From NCBI RefSeq assembly GCF_016920785.2, contig NW_024609846.1:105142831-105206830 (forward strand): a DNA stretch of 64,000 nt, in the 5' to 3' direction. This document shows, piece by piece, positions 21,566 to 32,697 of the stretch (its first letter is position 1; every line of letters starts with the position of its first letter). This DNA comes from Ixodes scapularis (taxonomy: Eukaryota; Arthropoda; Arachnida; Ixodida; Ixodidae). The translations under genes were made by a program, and so were the position numbers. Under the pieces are notes generated by a model that searched no databases, had not been told where the DNA came from, and was given only the letters and a program-made list of their open reading frames with translations.

Positions 21566-22618
21566 TCGGTTGACGTCATCTCAGGAGTCGGGGTACCAGG
21601 GTGTTGCACAGGGACAACAAGTGTAGATTTCTCGACGTCTTCTACCGCGGTGACTTGTGTAGATGCGTCGTCTCCGCTAGGGAGCCCCTGTTGTTCTGCA
21701 GACGGTTGGACGTCGCGCTGCAGTCCTCGGACGGCCAGCTCTGCCTCTTCAACCTCCACGGTCAGCGGCGACAACTCGTCCGTCTCAGTTCCGCCGGTAA
21801 CACGGGTGTAAATCTTGACGCACTTTTCCTTGTCGTGTCCAAAGCAGTTGCACTCCGAGCACTTCGGTACACGGCAGTCGCGTCTGATGTGCCCGGCGCG
21901 GTTACAACGCAGACAGACCGGCGGGTCTTGGGATGACGACGAGTGCGTTGCCTCCGTGGAGCCTTCGCTGGTGCGGTAAACTGTCGGGCGTGACGCCGTT
22001 CCTCAGCGTCATGCGGAGGATGCGCGTGGTCAGCTCGATGGCTTCGAATGCCTCGACGCGCCACTTCTCACCGGAGACTTCGACAACTTTGCCATAAGGC
22101 TTGAAAAGTTTACTTCCCGCGTCGTCGGGGACGTGGAAAGGGACCCAACGCACCCGAAGGCGCATTTCAGTGGAACAAAGGTCTATTATGACGCACCGCA
22201 CACTTCTCACGCTCAGTTCCTTCGCCTTCAACAGTCGCTCCTTGGCGTTGGGCGTCCGAAGCGTGGCCATTCAAACATGGTTCGTCTGTTACGCACCTAA
22301 CGAGGCGATATCAGACTACACAGCGATTCGCTTTAGTTCCTGGCGAACGTCTTCTATCCGATATGAACGCCCCTTGAGGTCGCAGTGAAACAACACCGAG
22401 TTTAAACATGTTTTCCCAGTGGGTACAGAAGGCAGGGCAATCTTGTACTCTTCCGAAGAAGTGCCAGCAAAAGACAGGGAACCACGGCAGGCAAGGGCCG
22501 CTATCGCCGCTCCATCAGAGCTAGTCATCCTGCGAGCGTCTCGTGCGAGCACAGAAGCAGAATCCGGCCACGGACGCGCTTGCTCGGAGACGCCCGTGGC
22601 ATTACCGAAAGAAAGCAT
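21566..22618 (-). pseudogene. ORF1 of the L1/Tx1-like element (zinc-knuckle RNA-binding protein)
   Basis: The start is ATG 22618 (MLSFGNATGV). The first segment runs to about 22316 and a frameshift follows. A second segment (22270 downward) contains VRWVPFHVPDD and KWRVEAFE and ends in LPHQRRL. After another shift, two zinc knuckles follow near 21905-21810: CLRCNRAGHIRRDC and CSECNCFGHDKEKC, both C-X2-C-X4-H-X4-C. An acidic tail then runs to PTPEMTSTD. Such proteins bind the element RNA. The frame is cut at 21565 by the right terminus of the 7.9-kb transposon, and the tail resumes at 13646. At least two frameshifts make it non-functional. Confidence 0.75.
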
Positions 22619-22689
22619 CGTTTCGATGCACGAAAACAAAGCAGAGTAAATCAAACAAGAGAAAGGGAAACTATACGGAGGCTTGTAAA

Positions 22690-23010
22690 ACACGGTCCTG
22701 TCGATCGCCGTACAAAGTCTCCGTAAGAGGAAAAAAGTAATCGAGGAGCAAGTTTAAGAGATGCTGAACGACGACATAATCCAGCCCTCAAGAAGTCCGT
22801 GGGCCTATGCAGTCGTACTTGTTAAGAAAATGGGCGGAACGCTTAGGTTCTGCGTGGACTTCCGGCAGCTGAACGCGGTGACGATTAAAAGACGTTTATC
22901 CACTCCACCGTATTGACGACACGCTATACACCGGCTGCGCCACTCTTGATATTTTTCATCGATGGACCTGAAGAGCGACTACTGGCAGATCGAAGTCTGA
23001 ACAAAAGCTA
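22690..23010 (+). pseudogene. Ty3/Gypsy reverse transcriptase fragment
   Basis: The plus strand encodes broken pieces of a Gypsy RT N-terminus. RSPYKVSVRGKK is followed, after a shift, by VIEEQV and a stop. Then come MLNDDIIQPSRSPWAYAVVL, VKKMGGTLRFCVDFRQLN and, after further lesions, FSSMDLKSDYWQIEV near 22955-23000. These are the conserved blocks leading into RT motif A (the MDL Asp). There are several stops and frameshifts, and no flanking LTR or integrase was found. It abuts the 5' side of the L1/Tx1-like element, which may have inserted into it. Confidence 0.75.
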
Positions 23011-24580
23011 GCAATTTTAAGCAGCTTGAGATTTTCCAACGCCTTAAAGAACCTTTGTCCAGAGAGTACCTTGCAGATCCGCCCCAACAAGCAGCTTAGC
23101 GCCATTGCCGTTGATGTGCGCAACGCAACGGACAAACAACAAGGACGTTGCTGAGATGTCTTGAACTTTGTGGTGTCTCTTTCGGGGCCTACCAGCAGGG
23201 ACGGCGCCAAGGGGAGGCGAGGGGTGGCGGGCGCCTCCCCTCAAATTTCTTCTGCCACCCCAAGATGAAGCAGCTTTGTACACAAACGATGGCCTACGAC
23301 GTCGGCCTCAAGACCCAGTGTAACGAGTGTTCAGACTTTAGACCCGTTCATGCCTTTTATTCTATTTTTCTATTAACTTCCAGCCATTGGAAGTCGTACC
23401 GCGGGCAATTAACCTATCAAGCGTTTTAGAAAAAGCAGCTCCCCTTTGTGACGCCTGCTGGTTTTCCTCTCCGTATTCTGCTCTGTGGTGCTTATCTTCA
23501 GCGGAGACCGGAGACGTGAACGAAGGCGAGCTTAGTTAAAGTCGAGGTCATGGGGAATTCCGGACTGTCTCAGAAAGGGAAGCAAAACCTGGTTGTGAGT
23601 CTGAGCACAGGTGGCAGAGGTCCCTGCTGTGATAACCCCCCCCTCCCCCCCCCCCCCCCTCTTCATTCTCGTGTTTCCGCATTCCCTTTTCAATGAGCAC
23701 ACCGCATAAGCTATCTTCGATAAGCCCGTGGGCGACAGCAGCTCAGAGCAACCTCCCCTCCCCACAATGGACTACTTCCAAAACCGACGCGCCCCATCGC
23801 GGCGAAATACCACGCAGTGCACCCTTGGAACTAGTTGGCCACTCAGTTTCGGTTTCGACTGCGCAGCTTCATCTCGTGCTATCACGCCGCGACCGAACGC
23901 GCTGCTTGCGTTTTCGATTATCTGACTTTTCACGAACGTACACTCATTCTCGAGCGATACAAAACGCAGACGGGGGCACTTTCCTTGGTTTCCGAAGCAC
24001 CAGATATTGTGCGTGCGTATGCGAACGTAGTAAGTCGTGGCTTAGTCACCTCACCCACGAGTGCATGTTTGAGCTCAATTTCAATAATCCCGTCTAGTAC
24101 CAGTGAACTAGAACTGAAATTTGTTCATCTGGAGCCTTACACGTATTTTATTTGCCAAATATCCGTTTCTTGTTACTCCATTGGGCGAAAAGCAAGCCGC
24201 ATCCTCACAGGGTATCAAAGTTGAGCCCAGCGTTTACGCATGAACTTTTAAGGAAACGCAATACATTCGACCTCACTATTGCAGAAAAGTTATTATTATG
24301 TCTTCCTCGTGTCATCATATATCTCCCACTCAAATTTTATGCTGATAAAAGATTAAATTTTCGCAAACGCTGAGATCGGCTAGCTACGACGGAGGCCCTA
24401 ACAAGCGTCCCCTGCTCCTCGCTAAGCCTTTTTGCACGAGCTTTTACTGACTCCCAAGATCTGTGCGTGAACAGTGTGTCTGAAATTATCTCGGCATACT
24501 CGGGCAGGAAGAAAACAAACACATAACAAATATTATGGCCATTAGCAACCGTCAAACGCGCTTTGAATTCGTTCGAGCTC
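23011..24580. other. No recognisable gene
   Basis: A weak FQRLKEPLSREYLADPP-like string near 23035-23090 could be more of the Gypsy polyprotein, but the match is short. A poly(C) stretch lies at 23636-23659. Nothing else is supportable. Confidence 0.45.
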
Positions 24581-24696
24581 TTGTGTGAAGAATGTCGCAC
24601 CGTGCGCCGGACGGGCATGAACCCCTATGCAGTGCGCATAAGGGTTCATGCCCGTCCGGCGCTCTTACGGCGAATGGTGCGACATTCTTCACACAA
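24581..24696. repeat. Near-perfect hairpin with 21-bp outer arms
   Basis: TTGTGTGAAGAATGTCGCAC (24581-24600) is exactly complementary to the segment ending at 24696. A second exact arm pair, GCGCCGGACGGGCATGAACC, lies inside it. A 13-base stretch (about 24664-24676) is present only on the right side. The loop is about 15 bases. It is either a young foldback MITE or an assembly-sensitive palindrome. It has no coding capacity. Confidence 0.85.
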
Positions 24697-26048
24697 CTGC
24701 TCAACTTTTGCTTTCTTAAAACGGTCGGTATGTGCGAATTGGCCTATATGATATCAGGATAACTTTATGCGCATACGCGATGTTGAATATTAGTGGAATG
24801 CAAGCGGGTGGGGACTTCACTTCGTGCAGTGCTGTGGGTCAGTACAGATAAGAGATAAGAAGTGTGTTAAAATTTAGTTTTTCAATGGCGCCTCCGAGTT
24901 TTACCTCGCATACTCGGGCGTATTAAGAAAAACAGTAATTGCAAAAAGTAATATTTCGTCTATGGACGCACGAAGCAAACAAACTTCCTGATCAACAACA
25001 CTCATGTAAAGGCGCGAGCTCGATGTATGCGTACTTATTGGTTGCTACAGCTTGTTGATTCGTACACAAGCAAGATCGCCGAGCTTCGCAGCGTCGAGAT
25101 TCCCAGCACTGGCTCGTCCACATACCTCGATTGGAACGCTAACAGGAAGGCTCAAGTACAAAAATACAACAAGCTTGTGTTAAGACAAGCTACACGTCTC
25201 AGGCTTGTGCTAAAGCTTCGAGGTCTGGCCATTTAGGTTAGTTTGGAGACCACAAATGACGCTCTCGGGTCCAGAAAACAATCTCTTGTCGACGTGTCGA
25301 TCGAAACCGAAACCATGCCACCCTCCTCCCTGGCCAACTAGTTCCCAGAGTGCAACGCGCGCCGTGTTGCATGCAGGGCTTTATGGAAGTAGTCTATTTG
25401 GTTCGCCTCCCCACTGCCCCCCCCCCCCCCCCCCCCCCCATAACGAAGATCCTGGCGCCGTCCTTGCCTACCAGTCTCTTGAAGGATGTGGGGACCGTTG
25501 GTCGCCCTTCTCCGATGGCCAGTATATATAATGCCCGCGGTTCGGAACGTTCGACCCGATTGCCATGCGCTCCAACCTGTTCGGGAAGCATAGCAGAGCC
25601 GCCTGGCTTGGGTGATTTCGTCTTCACTCTCATCCGGAGGGACCTTTTCCGACCCCCCCCCCCCCCCCCCCCCCCCGCTCATCTGGGAACCTACTTGTTT
25701 TGCTTGGGAGAAGAGCGTGGTGGTTCAAGTCATGTGGAAATTTTACTGGTCTGTTGTTAGTTGAAAGATGTGGTTGTGTTGTCCCAGTTTTAATTGTTTT
25801 ATTCTTTCTTCATCCACTACTAGGACGACGCCCGCGGGGGGAGGAGGTCGACGCGCGTTCCCGTTTTCGGGAATGCAGGGACTCCTAGTGCGGAAGCGAA
25901 AAAAATCGGACGTGTCACAACGGTCTTCCTTTGCTCGCTCTGGACTGCGCTCTCGGGACGGTGTCGACAGGGCGAGCCTTTCATCTGACCTTGTCGGCGC
26001 AGCGGTTTGGGAGAGTGTGCCTTTCGGTGTTCTAACAAACACCGTTAA
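24697..26048. other. No recognisable gene; two long poly(C) tracts
   Basis: Poly(C) runs of 23 and 24 bases lie at 25417-25439 and 25653-25676. The long ORFs crossing them encode glycine or proline homopolymers and are not genes. On the minus strand the segment left of the first run contains GGCGCCAGGATCTTCG, which could be the edge of a G-rich DNA element. Nothing further is seen. Confidence 0.5.
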
Positions 26049-26385
26049 GGCCCGTTCACACTCTTGCGACCGAGTTAAGGCGCGTTCACACTATTGCAAC
26101 CGAGTACGACCGAGAAAGACTTCTTGGGACCGGATGCACTGAGCGGAGCTGGTCCTAAGAGATCGCAAGAGGCTTAAAAACCGGTTTGGTCTCTCTCGGT
26201 CGCACTCGGTTGCAAGAGTGTGAACGGGCCTTTAGACTGAGAGAGACCAAACCGGTTTTTAAGCCTCTTGCGACTTCTTAGGACCAGCTCCGCTGCATCG
26301 CATCCGGTCCTAACAAGTCGCAAAAGGCTTAAAAACCGGTCTGGTCTCTCTCGGTCGAAGTCAGTCGCAAGAGTGTGAACGGGCC
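26049..26385. mobile_element. Composite foldback element with GGCCCGTTCACACTC ends
   Basis: GGCCCGTTCACACTCTTGCG (from 26049) is inverted at the right end as GCAAGAGTGTGAACGGGCC, which occurs twice (ending about 26230 and 26385). An internal module around AAAACCGGTTTGGTCTCTCT is present three times, at about 26178, 26240 (inverted) and 26325. This looks like one MITE copy with a second partial copy stacked on it. No ORF is present. Confidence 0.7.
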
Positions 26386-26539
26386 ATTAGACTCAGTCCT
26401 ATTGTGATACGTGCTCCTCGTTTTCAGTGAAGCGATCAGTTGTGGGGCTGACGTTCGGATTCGCCTTTAACGGTGTTCTCAAGAGAAAGCCGCGCGGTGT
26501 GGGAGTAGGCTTGGCGTCTCCCGATGAGAGACCGCCTCT

Positions 26540-28440
26540 GAACCCTTCGGTTACCACCACCCGTGACCATCCCACAAGGTCCCACATCGATTGGTGTCAT
26601 AAAAAATGTGGATGCCGAACTGTCAGATCCTGAAAACTAGAAAACCTGCGATCGGATGGCAGCCAGAGTACGTCGTCTTGGGGTGTCAGGTGTCGTAAAG
26701 CGAGTCTTGAACACGTTACTAGAAAAAAGTAATCGATTACAATTACTATTACTCTTGGCTAAAATTATTCAATTAAATTACTTGATTGCTCGAGATCAAA
26801 AGTAATTAGCCATTACTTTAAGAAGTAACCGTTACTTTTCCGATTACTTTATTGAGTGAAGATTTATACCTTTAGCGCTCATAACAATGAACTACTTCCA
26901 ACCTATTTCACAATTTCACAAGTATTGAAGAAGAAAAAACGGGTTCCCTCTTCGTGGTCATTAATTGCACCTTTACGACACAGACGCAAGCATAGAATTC
27001 GTTTTAAGTCGTTTAATGATTTGGGCTATCGCCAGTGTGTGTGTGTGTGGGGGGGGGGGGGGAAGTGGGGGAGTGGAGGGGGTTCTAGATCGTGTTAAGC
27101 TTAAGCAAGGGTTGTCGCTCAAAGTTTGCGTCGCTCATTTTATTAATCACATGTGGATGAGCTCGCATGTTATACAAAAGAGCAGCAGATTTGAAACGGA
27201 TGATGTGTAGTATCCATTAGCGGAAGAGATCGCCCCGACCACTTCTCAACTCGAAACATTGCTTGTCACAAAGACCACGTAGGGGAAATGGGAAAATATT
27301 TCAACTGCCTTTGTTATATTTTGCATCCGCTTTAGGCATTCTTCGGTTCTGGTTCTCCTACGGGCTGCGAGTAGGTATTCTAAGCAGGATTTTTTTATTT
27401 TTTTTTATTTCTGTGTGTGTGTGTGCGTGAGGGGGCTAGTTTGAACGAAGGACTCACAAAGCTACATTCTGCTCTTTCAAACTTCGCCCTGAATGGCCTT
27501 TGTCAAGCACCGGGGCTTCCCGTGGACAAATTGTAACGGTTACACGTAATTTTATTACTTCAAAAAGTAATCAGATTACTCTTGTGATTACTGTCTAATA
27601 AAAGTAATCAACTGATTACAAAATTACTCCAAAAAGTAATCGATTACAAGTAATTTCATCACTTGTAATGCGTACGGTACAAGTCTGCGTAAAGCTAACA
27701 TTCAACAGTTCACCTTTGCGAAGTGTTGTGATGCTAGGACGTGTACGACACCAAGTGAAACAATTCAAGCCCCGTTCAATTCAGTGTCACGACTGTGGTG
27801 GTTTCGGACACTTTGCAGTCTCATGCACCCGCGCTTCCGCATGCTCTCGTTGCGCAGAGCCGCATCCTATAACTAACACCACAAGCAACACCCGATGCAA
27901 ATCCACAGTGATTAAGTGCGTCAACTGTGAAGAAGCACATGAGGCTACATCTCGCAGCCTGTTGAAAATGGAGAGAAGAGCAGAATGTCGTCACGTACGC
28001 GAAGAGAAACGCCGTTGACTACCGCTTTGCCAGAATTATTGTAAAGCAGACTTCAAGAGCCCTACAAGGACCCATTCACAATGTGGTCGACCGCCCACAG
28101 CACTCCCAAGGAAAATAGAGAAGTCCCAGTGCAGGAGACGCAAGCCCCATTGCTTGACGATAGGGGATTAAGCTGTGCCGCAGCATTCGAGACCCATCCT
28201 CAAGAATGATCAAAAGACCACTTGATAACAACTCTGCAAAAATGTATAGTAAGCCAGAACCCGGTGTCACCATTCCCACGCGCACTGAAAAGTCGACGTC
28301 AACGGAGCATCTGTCAAAGAATTTGAACACTCAACGGGTGTCAACAATATTGAACAAACATAAACGGCTGATTCTTCAAAAAGACCACCCTAGGAATCTC
28401 CGGAGAAACCTCTGGCGAGCTGGATAAAAATTAATCAGAA
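26540..28440 (+). pseudogene. ORF1 (gag-like) of the second I-group element, interrupted
   Basis: The upstream part (about 26540-26715) reads SIGVIKNVDAELSDPE and, after a stop, MAARVRRLGVSGVVKRVLN. The frame is then interrupted by a hAT-like element and resumes from 27677 with VQVCVKLTFNSSPLRSVVML. The zinc-knuckle block follows: CHDCGGFGHFAVSC (C-X2-C-X4-H-X4-C), CSRC...H and CVNC. Frameshifts and stops begin at about 28016, and the C-terminal part is fragmentary. The start codon was not located. Confidence 0.65.
26716..27668. mobile_element. TAATTAC-rich hAT-like element inserted in ORF1
   Basis: The ends are TTACTAG (26716) and CTTGTAA (ending 27668). About 130 bases at each end are dense in GTAATCGATTACAATTAC-like words in inverted arrangement. 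The flanks TGAACACG and TGCGTACG match at 5 of 8 positions, which could be an old 8-bp duplication. The gag protein sequence resumes across it. The interior has a (GT)n-poly(G) stretch (27036-27062) and no transposase ORF. The hAT assignment is tentative. Confidence 0.6.
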
Positions 28441-28931
28441 TGGCAGTAGAAATTGCATACGCTCGTGGTCACCCATTCCCTGTGGCGTCATTCAGGCAGT
28501 GCTCTCACTGCTGAATATAGCTTAATGCTACAATTCAACATCCACCGAAAGAGACGCACCCAAAATATAGCATGCCCTACAGTGCTTCAATGGAATATTA
28601 ACCGCCTGTGGCCACGTCTATCAGATCTACTCCTACATATACAGACCAATCGATACAGCGTCCTTGACCTTCGAGAAATTCGTTTAAAATACGAAAAATT
28701 TAGACTTTCGCCATACGTCGTTGATCGGGGCCTATTACCAGTTACTGAAAACACAAAGAACGAAGTTGCGAAAGCCACGAAACTTTCCGAAGAGAAGAGA
28801 TCAAATCAATTTGACAGACTTTTGTGACGATGCTGCTGAGTTCACCACTGTTACCATACGTAAAGGGGACTGCGACTCCACTATACTTTCTGCGTACGTC
28901 CGCCCGGAAAGCAAATGTGACCCTACAGCTA

Positions 28932-29368
28932 CACTCTAAAAAAAAAAATAACAAAGGCGTAAAAGGGTGCATCGTTACACCCTTTGTCCCATATAATACA
29001 CCCCAAGACTTCAATTCGACATACAGCGCCCTACAGTCGAACAGACGACCCAAATTTTACGAGGGGCTTGAGAGCCGTGTGATACAACTTATTACAATAG
29101 CTAATGTACGTGTTAGTGACTACAAAAAAAAATAATCGGGGTTTTCTTTGCCCTACTGTAAAACGGTGTGTTTTCTTTTTGTGGTTTTTGATACGTACTT
29201 TAGCAATTTAAGAAGTTATATCGCACCGTTATCAAGCCCCTCGTAAAAGTTGGGGCCGTCTGTCCGACCATAGGGCGCTGTACGTCAAATTGAAGCTTTG
29301 GCGTGTATTATATGGGACAAGGGTGTAACGGTAAACCCTTTCATACCTTTTTTTTTTTCTTTAGAGTG
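28932..29368. mobile_element. MITE-A copy 1 (437 bp, TA target duplication)
   Basis: The inverted ends are CACTCTAAAAAA (28932) and TTTAGAGTG (ending 29368). TA lies on both sides (28930-28931 and 29369-29370), as in Tc1/mariner-type transposition. The whole element is an imperfect palindrome. Words such as TACACCC and CCTATAATAC-like segments of one arm recur inverted in the other, with GAGGGGCTTG near 29064 and CAAGCCCCTC near 29235. It interrupts the endonuclease of the second I-group element. A second, larger copy lies at 38636-40139. Confidence 0.85.
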
Positions 29369-29743
29369 TACGACGAAGATTATGGCGCGCTGCTCAGCAA
29401 GCGTACTCTTTCTGGGAGTCTAACGCCCATAATCACACCTGGGGGGATAAGCACACAACGACGCGAGGACCTGCTCTTGAGGCCACAGTGGACACGCTAG
29501 GGCTTATTTCTATTAATGATGAGACAGCGACATTTCTCAGACCGGGGGTCTCCAACAGTGCCCTGGACCTGAGCTTCACTACAACATAACTCAGCGCGTG
29601 ATGACTACCTCAACGCGGAAGCTGGGGTGGTGATCATATCCCGATCAATAGGGAGTTTTAGTAGACCATGTTTCCCCCTCCGCTAACCCACCGCTACGAA
29701 GAAACCGCCACTGCGCTTGCGCGCCGATGGCCTTAGCTGTAGA

Positions 29744-29751
29744 GTTCCAGG
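29744..29751. repeat. Left 8-bp target duplication of the 2.9-kb hAT element
   Basis: GTTCCAGG is repeated exactly at 32635-32642. Length 8 is the hAT hallmark. Confidence 0.88.
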
Positions 29752-32634
29752 CAGAGATGGCAAAATTACTTTCAAAAATTAATTAAATTACATTACTAAT
29801 TACTGTTCTGAAAACTGCAAAAGTGTGACTAATTACATTACAAATCACCGCAGACTGAAGGTAATGACATTACATTGCAATTACTTTCCAAAAGTAATGA
29901 AATTACTTTGAAATTACTTTGACATCACTTTTAAATACCTTGAGGCAGTAATTCGTGCTCATTTTATTTACAGTATACACCAACACAGTGTTTACAAAAC
30001 AAGCCCTCGTTTGCCCCCCAGCGCGTGTGCAGGAACCAGATCCGGTAGGAAGCGAGGCGCTGCGCTTGCGCAGTGCCGACAGCAGCGCCAATGCAGTGAT
30101 GTGACGTAAAAGACCTTAGTTGGTACATATGTACCAAAATTCAGATCTTCCTGGTTACGGTAACAATCTTATGCGCCTCAAAGTGAACCATAATAAACCG
30201 TGGTTTTGCTGGCGCACACGACATAAGTGTTAAACACAATGAATAGCTTCTTCTTTAGATGTGACTCAGAAGGGCAGTCGACTCACCGGTTTCGCTGTTT
30301 ATTCATCGGTGAAGGTTCTTACTAAAGAGGTGATATGTTTCCGTCTTCCTGATTTAGAAGTTGTCGTCCCTGTCAGTTTGTTAAGTCGGGCAATGGCAGC
30401 TCGTTCTTACAAGGAGTCGTCACGTGAAACGTTTCCCTTCCGCCCCAGGTGCAATCCGAGTCTATCCTGCCAAAAGCACTTTCTATGCTCGGCAACAATT
30501 TTTCTTGGCATTTCTGGGGAGAGGAGGAGAGCCCGCGCACAGATTTATTCAGCGCTCAAAATGGGAGAGGGAACGCGTGCCTATACCTTCCACTGCATTG
30601 CCAAGAAAAGGTGTCACCGAGTATTCGCAACTTTCAGCGATGGTGGTACCGCGGCGTGAGAATCGCGCTAGTTAGCTCCAGGATGATCGGCTTCGCAATT
30701 AATGTGATTGCTTACACCTTGCTGGCTTGAAAAAGGAAAGTAAGGCTCTAATACTGTCCGTATATAGCAAAACTAGAATTACTTTCGCGTCGCAGACCCA
30801 GCCTCGTACTGCTGTTCTACGACGACCATCCAGATGACAGCCATTTTGTTAGGCACCCGTACGCCCCCTATAAGTCGTGAAGGTTGCGAATAGTTGACCT
30901 ATTCTCTGTCATTCGTTTTAAGGAACATTTTTCCCAAACACCCGAAGAGCCCACGTTTTTGCGCATTTTCCCACAAAGGGCCTGGATACCTGATCAGCAG
31001 AAGCGTCGCTAGTTGTGGAATGGCGCGAGCTTCTTAAATTGTGCACTTTCCCAAAAAACGGGGAGGGGGGGGGGGGGGGGGGGGGCGGTGTCTCCTCGTA
31101 GGCTTATTCCCGCATAAACTTCCCAGAGGAAGGCAGCGAGGCATAGCGCGAGCTGTACCTGCTTTGCTCGAGGACGCAAAAAACGTTCTGGTGCTTTGAC
31201 AAGGCATTAGGAACTAAAGGAGCGATGCAACAATTTTTGTATTTTGCGCAAATACCGCTTAAAACGGATCCCTAACGTTAATGACCTGTGAAACACGCGT
31301 TCGTTTTTCACCCCACGCAATAGAAGTCCCAGAAAAAATTAAAGAAAAACGAGCAGCGTTCACCCCCTCAACTCGCAGCCAGAACAAGCGGCCACGTGAT
31401 CTGGAGCCGATTATATGGCGCCAGTGTTGATCATAGCCACGCGCTGTGGTTGGCAAAGCGCAGGACACGCGCTGAGTTCCAGACATTGTTATGGCTCGGC
31501 TGTTGTCGTCGTTGCAGCGATTGGACAAGGGTCACTACCCGAATGCTTCTCGAGCTAGCAATTATCACGAGCCCAAGTCGAGTGCCCACACAATGCTCGG
31601 GTCCAATCTATGAACCGCATTCAAATATCGTCACTTGGGTGTACTGCGATCCCCACGTTACGTCATCAAATTTTGCAGAGGAGAGATTGAATGAAAATGA
31701 TCGCTCTTGTCCTTGAAATTACACCGCAACAAAGGGGTTTCTTGGCCAGTGGCGTTGCGTGTGAGTATCCTTGAGTCCCACTAGTGCCAGTAAGCTCGCG
31801 TATAGTGAAAAACATTCCAACTGAATATCGTTGCACAGCTCCTTTCACTATTTATTCCGGTCGTGTGTTGTTCACAATGGTCGAAGCTTACGGTTTGACC
31901 TTGCTTGGCGAAAGTACAAGGCTGGGGATCTGTTTGTTTTGTCCTCTTAGGTTTTAAAATGTGCTGACCTCACAGGTGACGTGTCCTTCGCCTTGTAGCC
32001 TATAAGCCGTTCACCCCTAAGCTGACAGTGCGGTGGAAGACGCGCTCGTTGGAACAGTCACACGTCTATCTTTTGCCAAGTAACCACGCTCTCGTTCATG
32101 CCCATGCGCAGAAAAAAGGACGGGTCAGGTGATTAAAGGGAGGTGTTTTTTTAGTTCTCATTAGATCGCAGCTCCCATCGCACTGTCAGATTAGGAATGA
32201 GCGATGTAGAGTATCGTCGTTATGACGCGACGCCGTGAATCAGTCTGCCTAAAGTTCGTAAGCCTTTGCCTTCCAGCGATGTCTACACGGAAGCTTTTTT
32301 TTTCGCCATTCCAGGCCTCCTTTGTCCGCCTGTTTGTCTTTTCGTACGAGGCTTTGCGCTCAGGTGGCCGTCGATTATTTCCTCTGATGCTCTTTCACAT
32401 TTCCCCATGCAAACTAATTTTTCTATTTTTAAAGCTTGCAAGCGAATGTTCTCATTTAGGACAAAAGTAATTTCAAAAGTAATGAGTAATTTTCTCGAAA
32501 TTACTGCCTGAAAGTAATTCATTACATTATTAAATTACTAGCCGAGAGAAGTAATTTATTACATTACTCATTACTACAAAAAGTAATTTAATTACTGTAA
32601 TTCCATTACAGTAATGTCATTACTGCCATCTCTG
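29752..32634. mobile_element. hAT-superfamily element, non-autonomous, 2,883 bp
   Basis: The inverted ends are CAGAGATGGCA (29752-29762) and TGCCATCTCTG (32624-32634), with the exact 8-bp duplication GTTCCAGG outside them. Both features are diagnostic of hAT. About 130-190 bases at each end are packed with AATTAC/GTAAT words in inverted array, probably transposase-binding or structural repeats. The interior contains a 21-base poly(G) run (31065-31085) and short ORFs, but no hAT dimerisation domain or RNase H-like core that I recognise. It would therefore need a transposase from elsewhere. Confidence 0.88.
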
Positions 32635-32642
32635 GTTCCAGG
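32635..32642. repeat. Right 8-bp target duplication of the 2.9-kb hAT element
   Basis: GTTCCAGG is identical to 29744-29751. It is followed by the right arm of the host MITE. Confidence 0.88.
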
Positions 32643-32697
32643 GAGCGGAGGGGCTTAGCGGAGGGGGAAACACGGTCTACTAAAACTCGCTATTATC

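Larger units (their letters stand above)
4075..22690 (-). mobile_element. L1/Tx1-like non-LTR retrotransposon, split by two large insertions
   Basis: Four minus-strand segments line up in the order expected for one element. They are ORF1 with zinc knuckles (22618-21566), the ORF1 tail with endonuclease and reverse transcriptase (13646-10694), the ORF2 C-terminal region (4782-about 4110), and an AATAAA near 4106-4111. The gaps are filled exactly by an I-group element (4783-10680 plus its duplicated target) and by a 7.9-kb DNA transposon (13647-21565). Without the insertions about 4.8 kb remains, a normal size for such elements. All ORFs carry frameshifts, so it is dead. The L1/Tx1 clade assignment rests on recognition of the RT and C-terminal sequence, not on a tree. 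Confidence 0.75.
29648..32693. mobile_element. Short foldback MITE, itself split by a 2.9-kb hAT element
   Basis: The ends are ATAGGGAGTTTTAGTAGACC (29648-29667) and GGTCTACTAAAACTCGCTAT (32674-32693). GTTTCCCCCTCCGCTAA continues the left arm and has its complement on the right. Without the hAT insert the element is about 155 bases. It lies between the GGDHIPI end of the endonuclease and the following ORF2 linker of the second I-group element. Confidence 0.8.

Noticed and set aside
25338..25760. ORFs of 114 and 136 codons with glycine or proline runs
   Set aside because: They are created by poly(C)/poly(G) tracts and have no other recognisable content.
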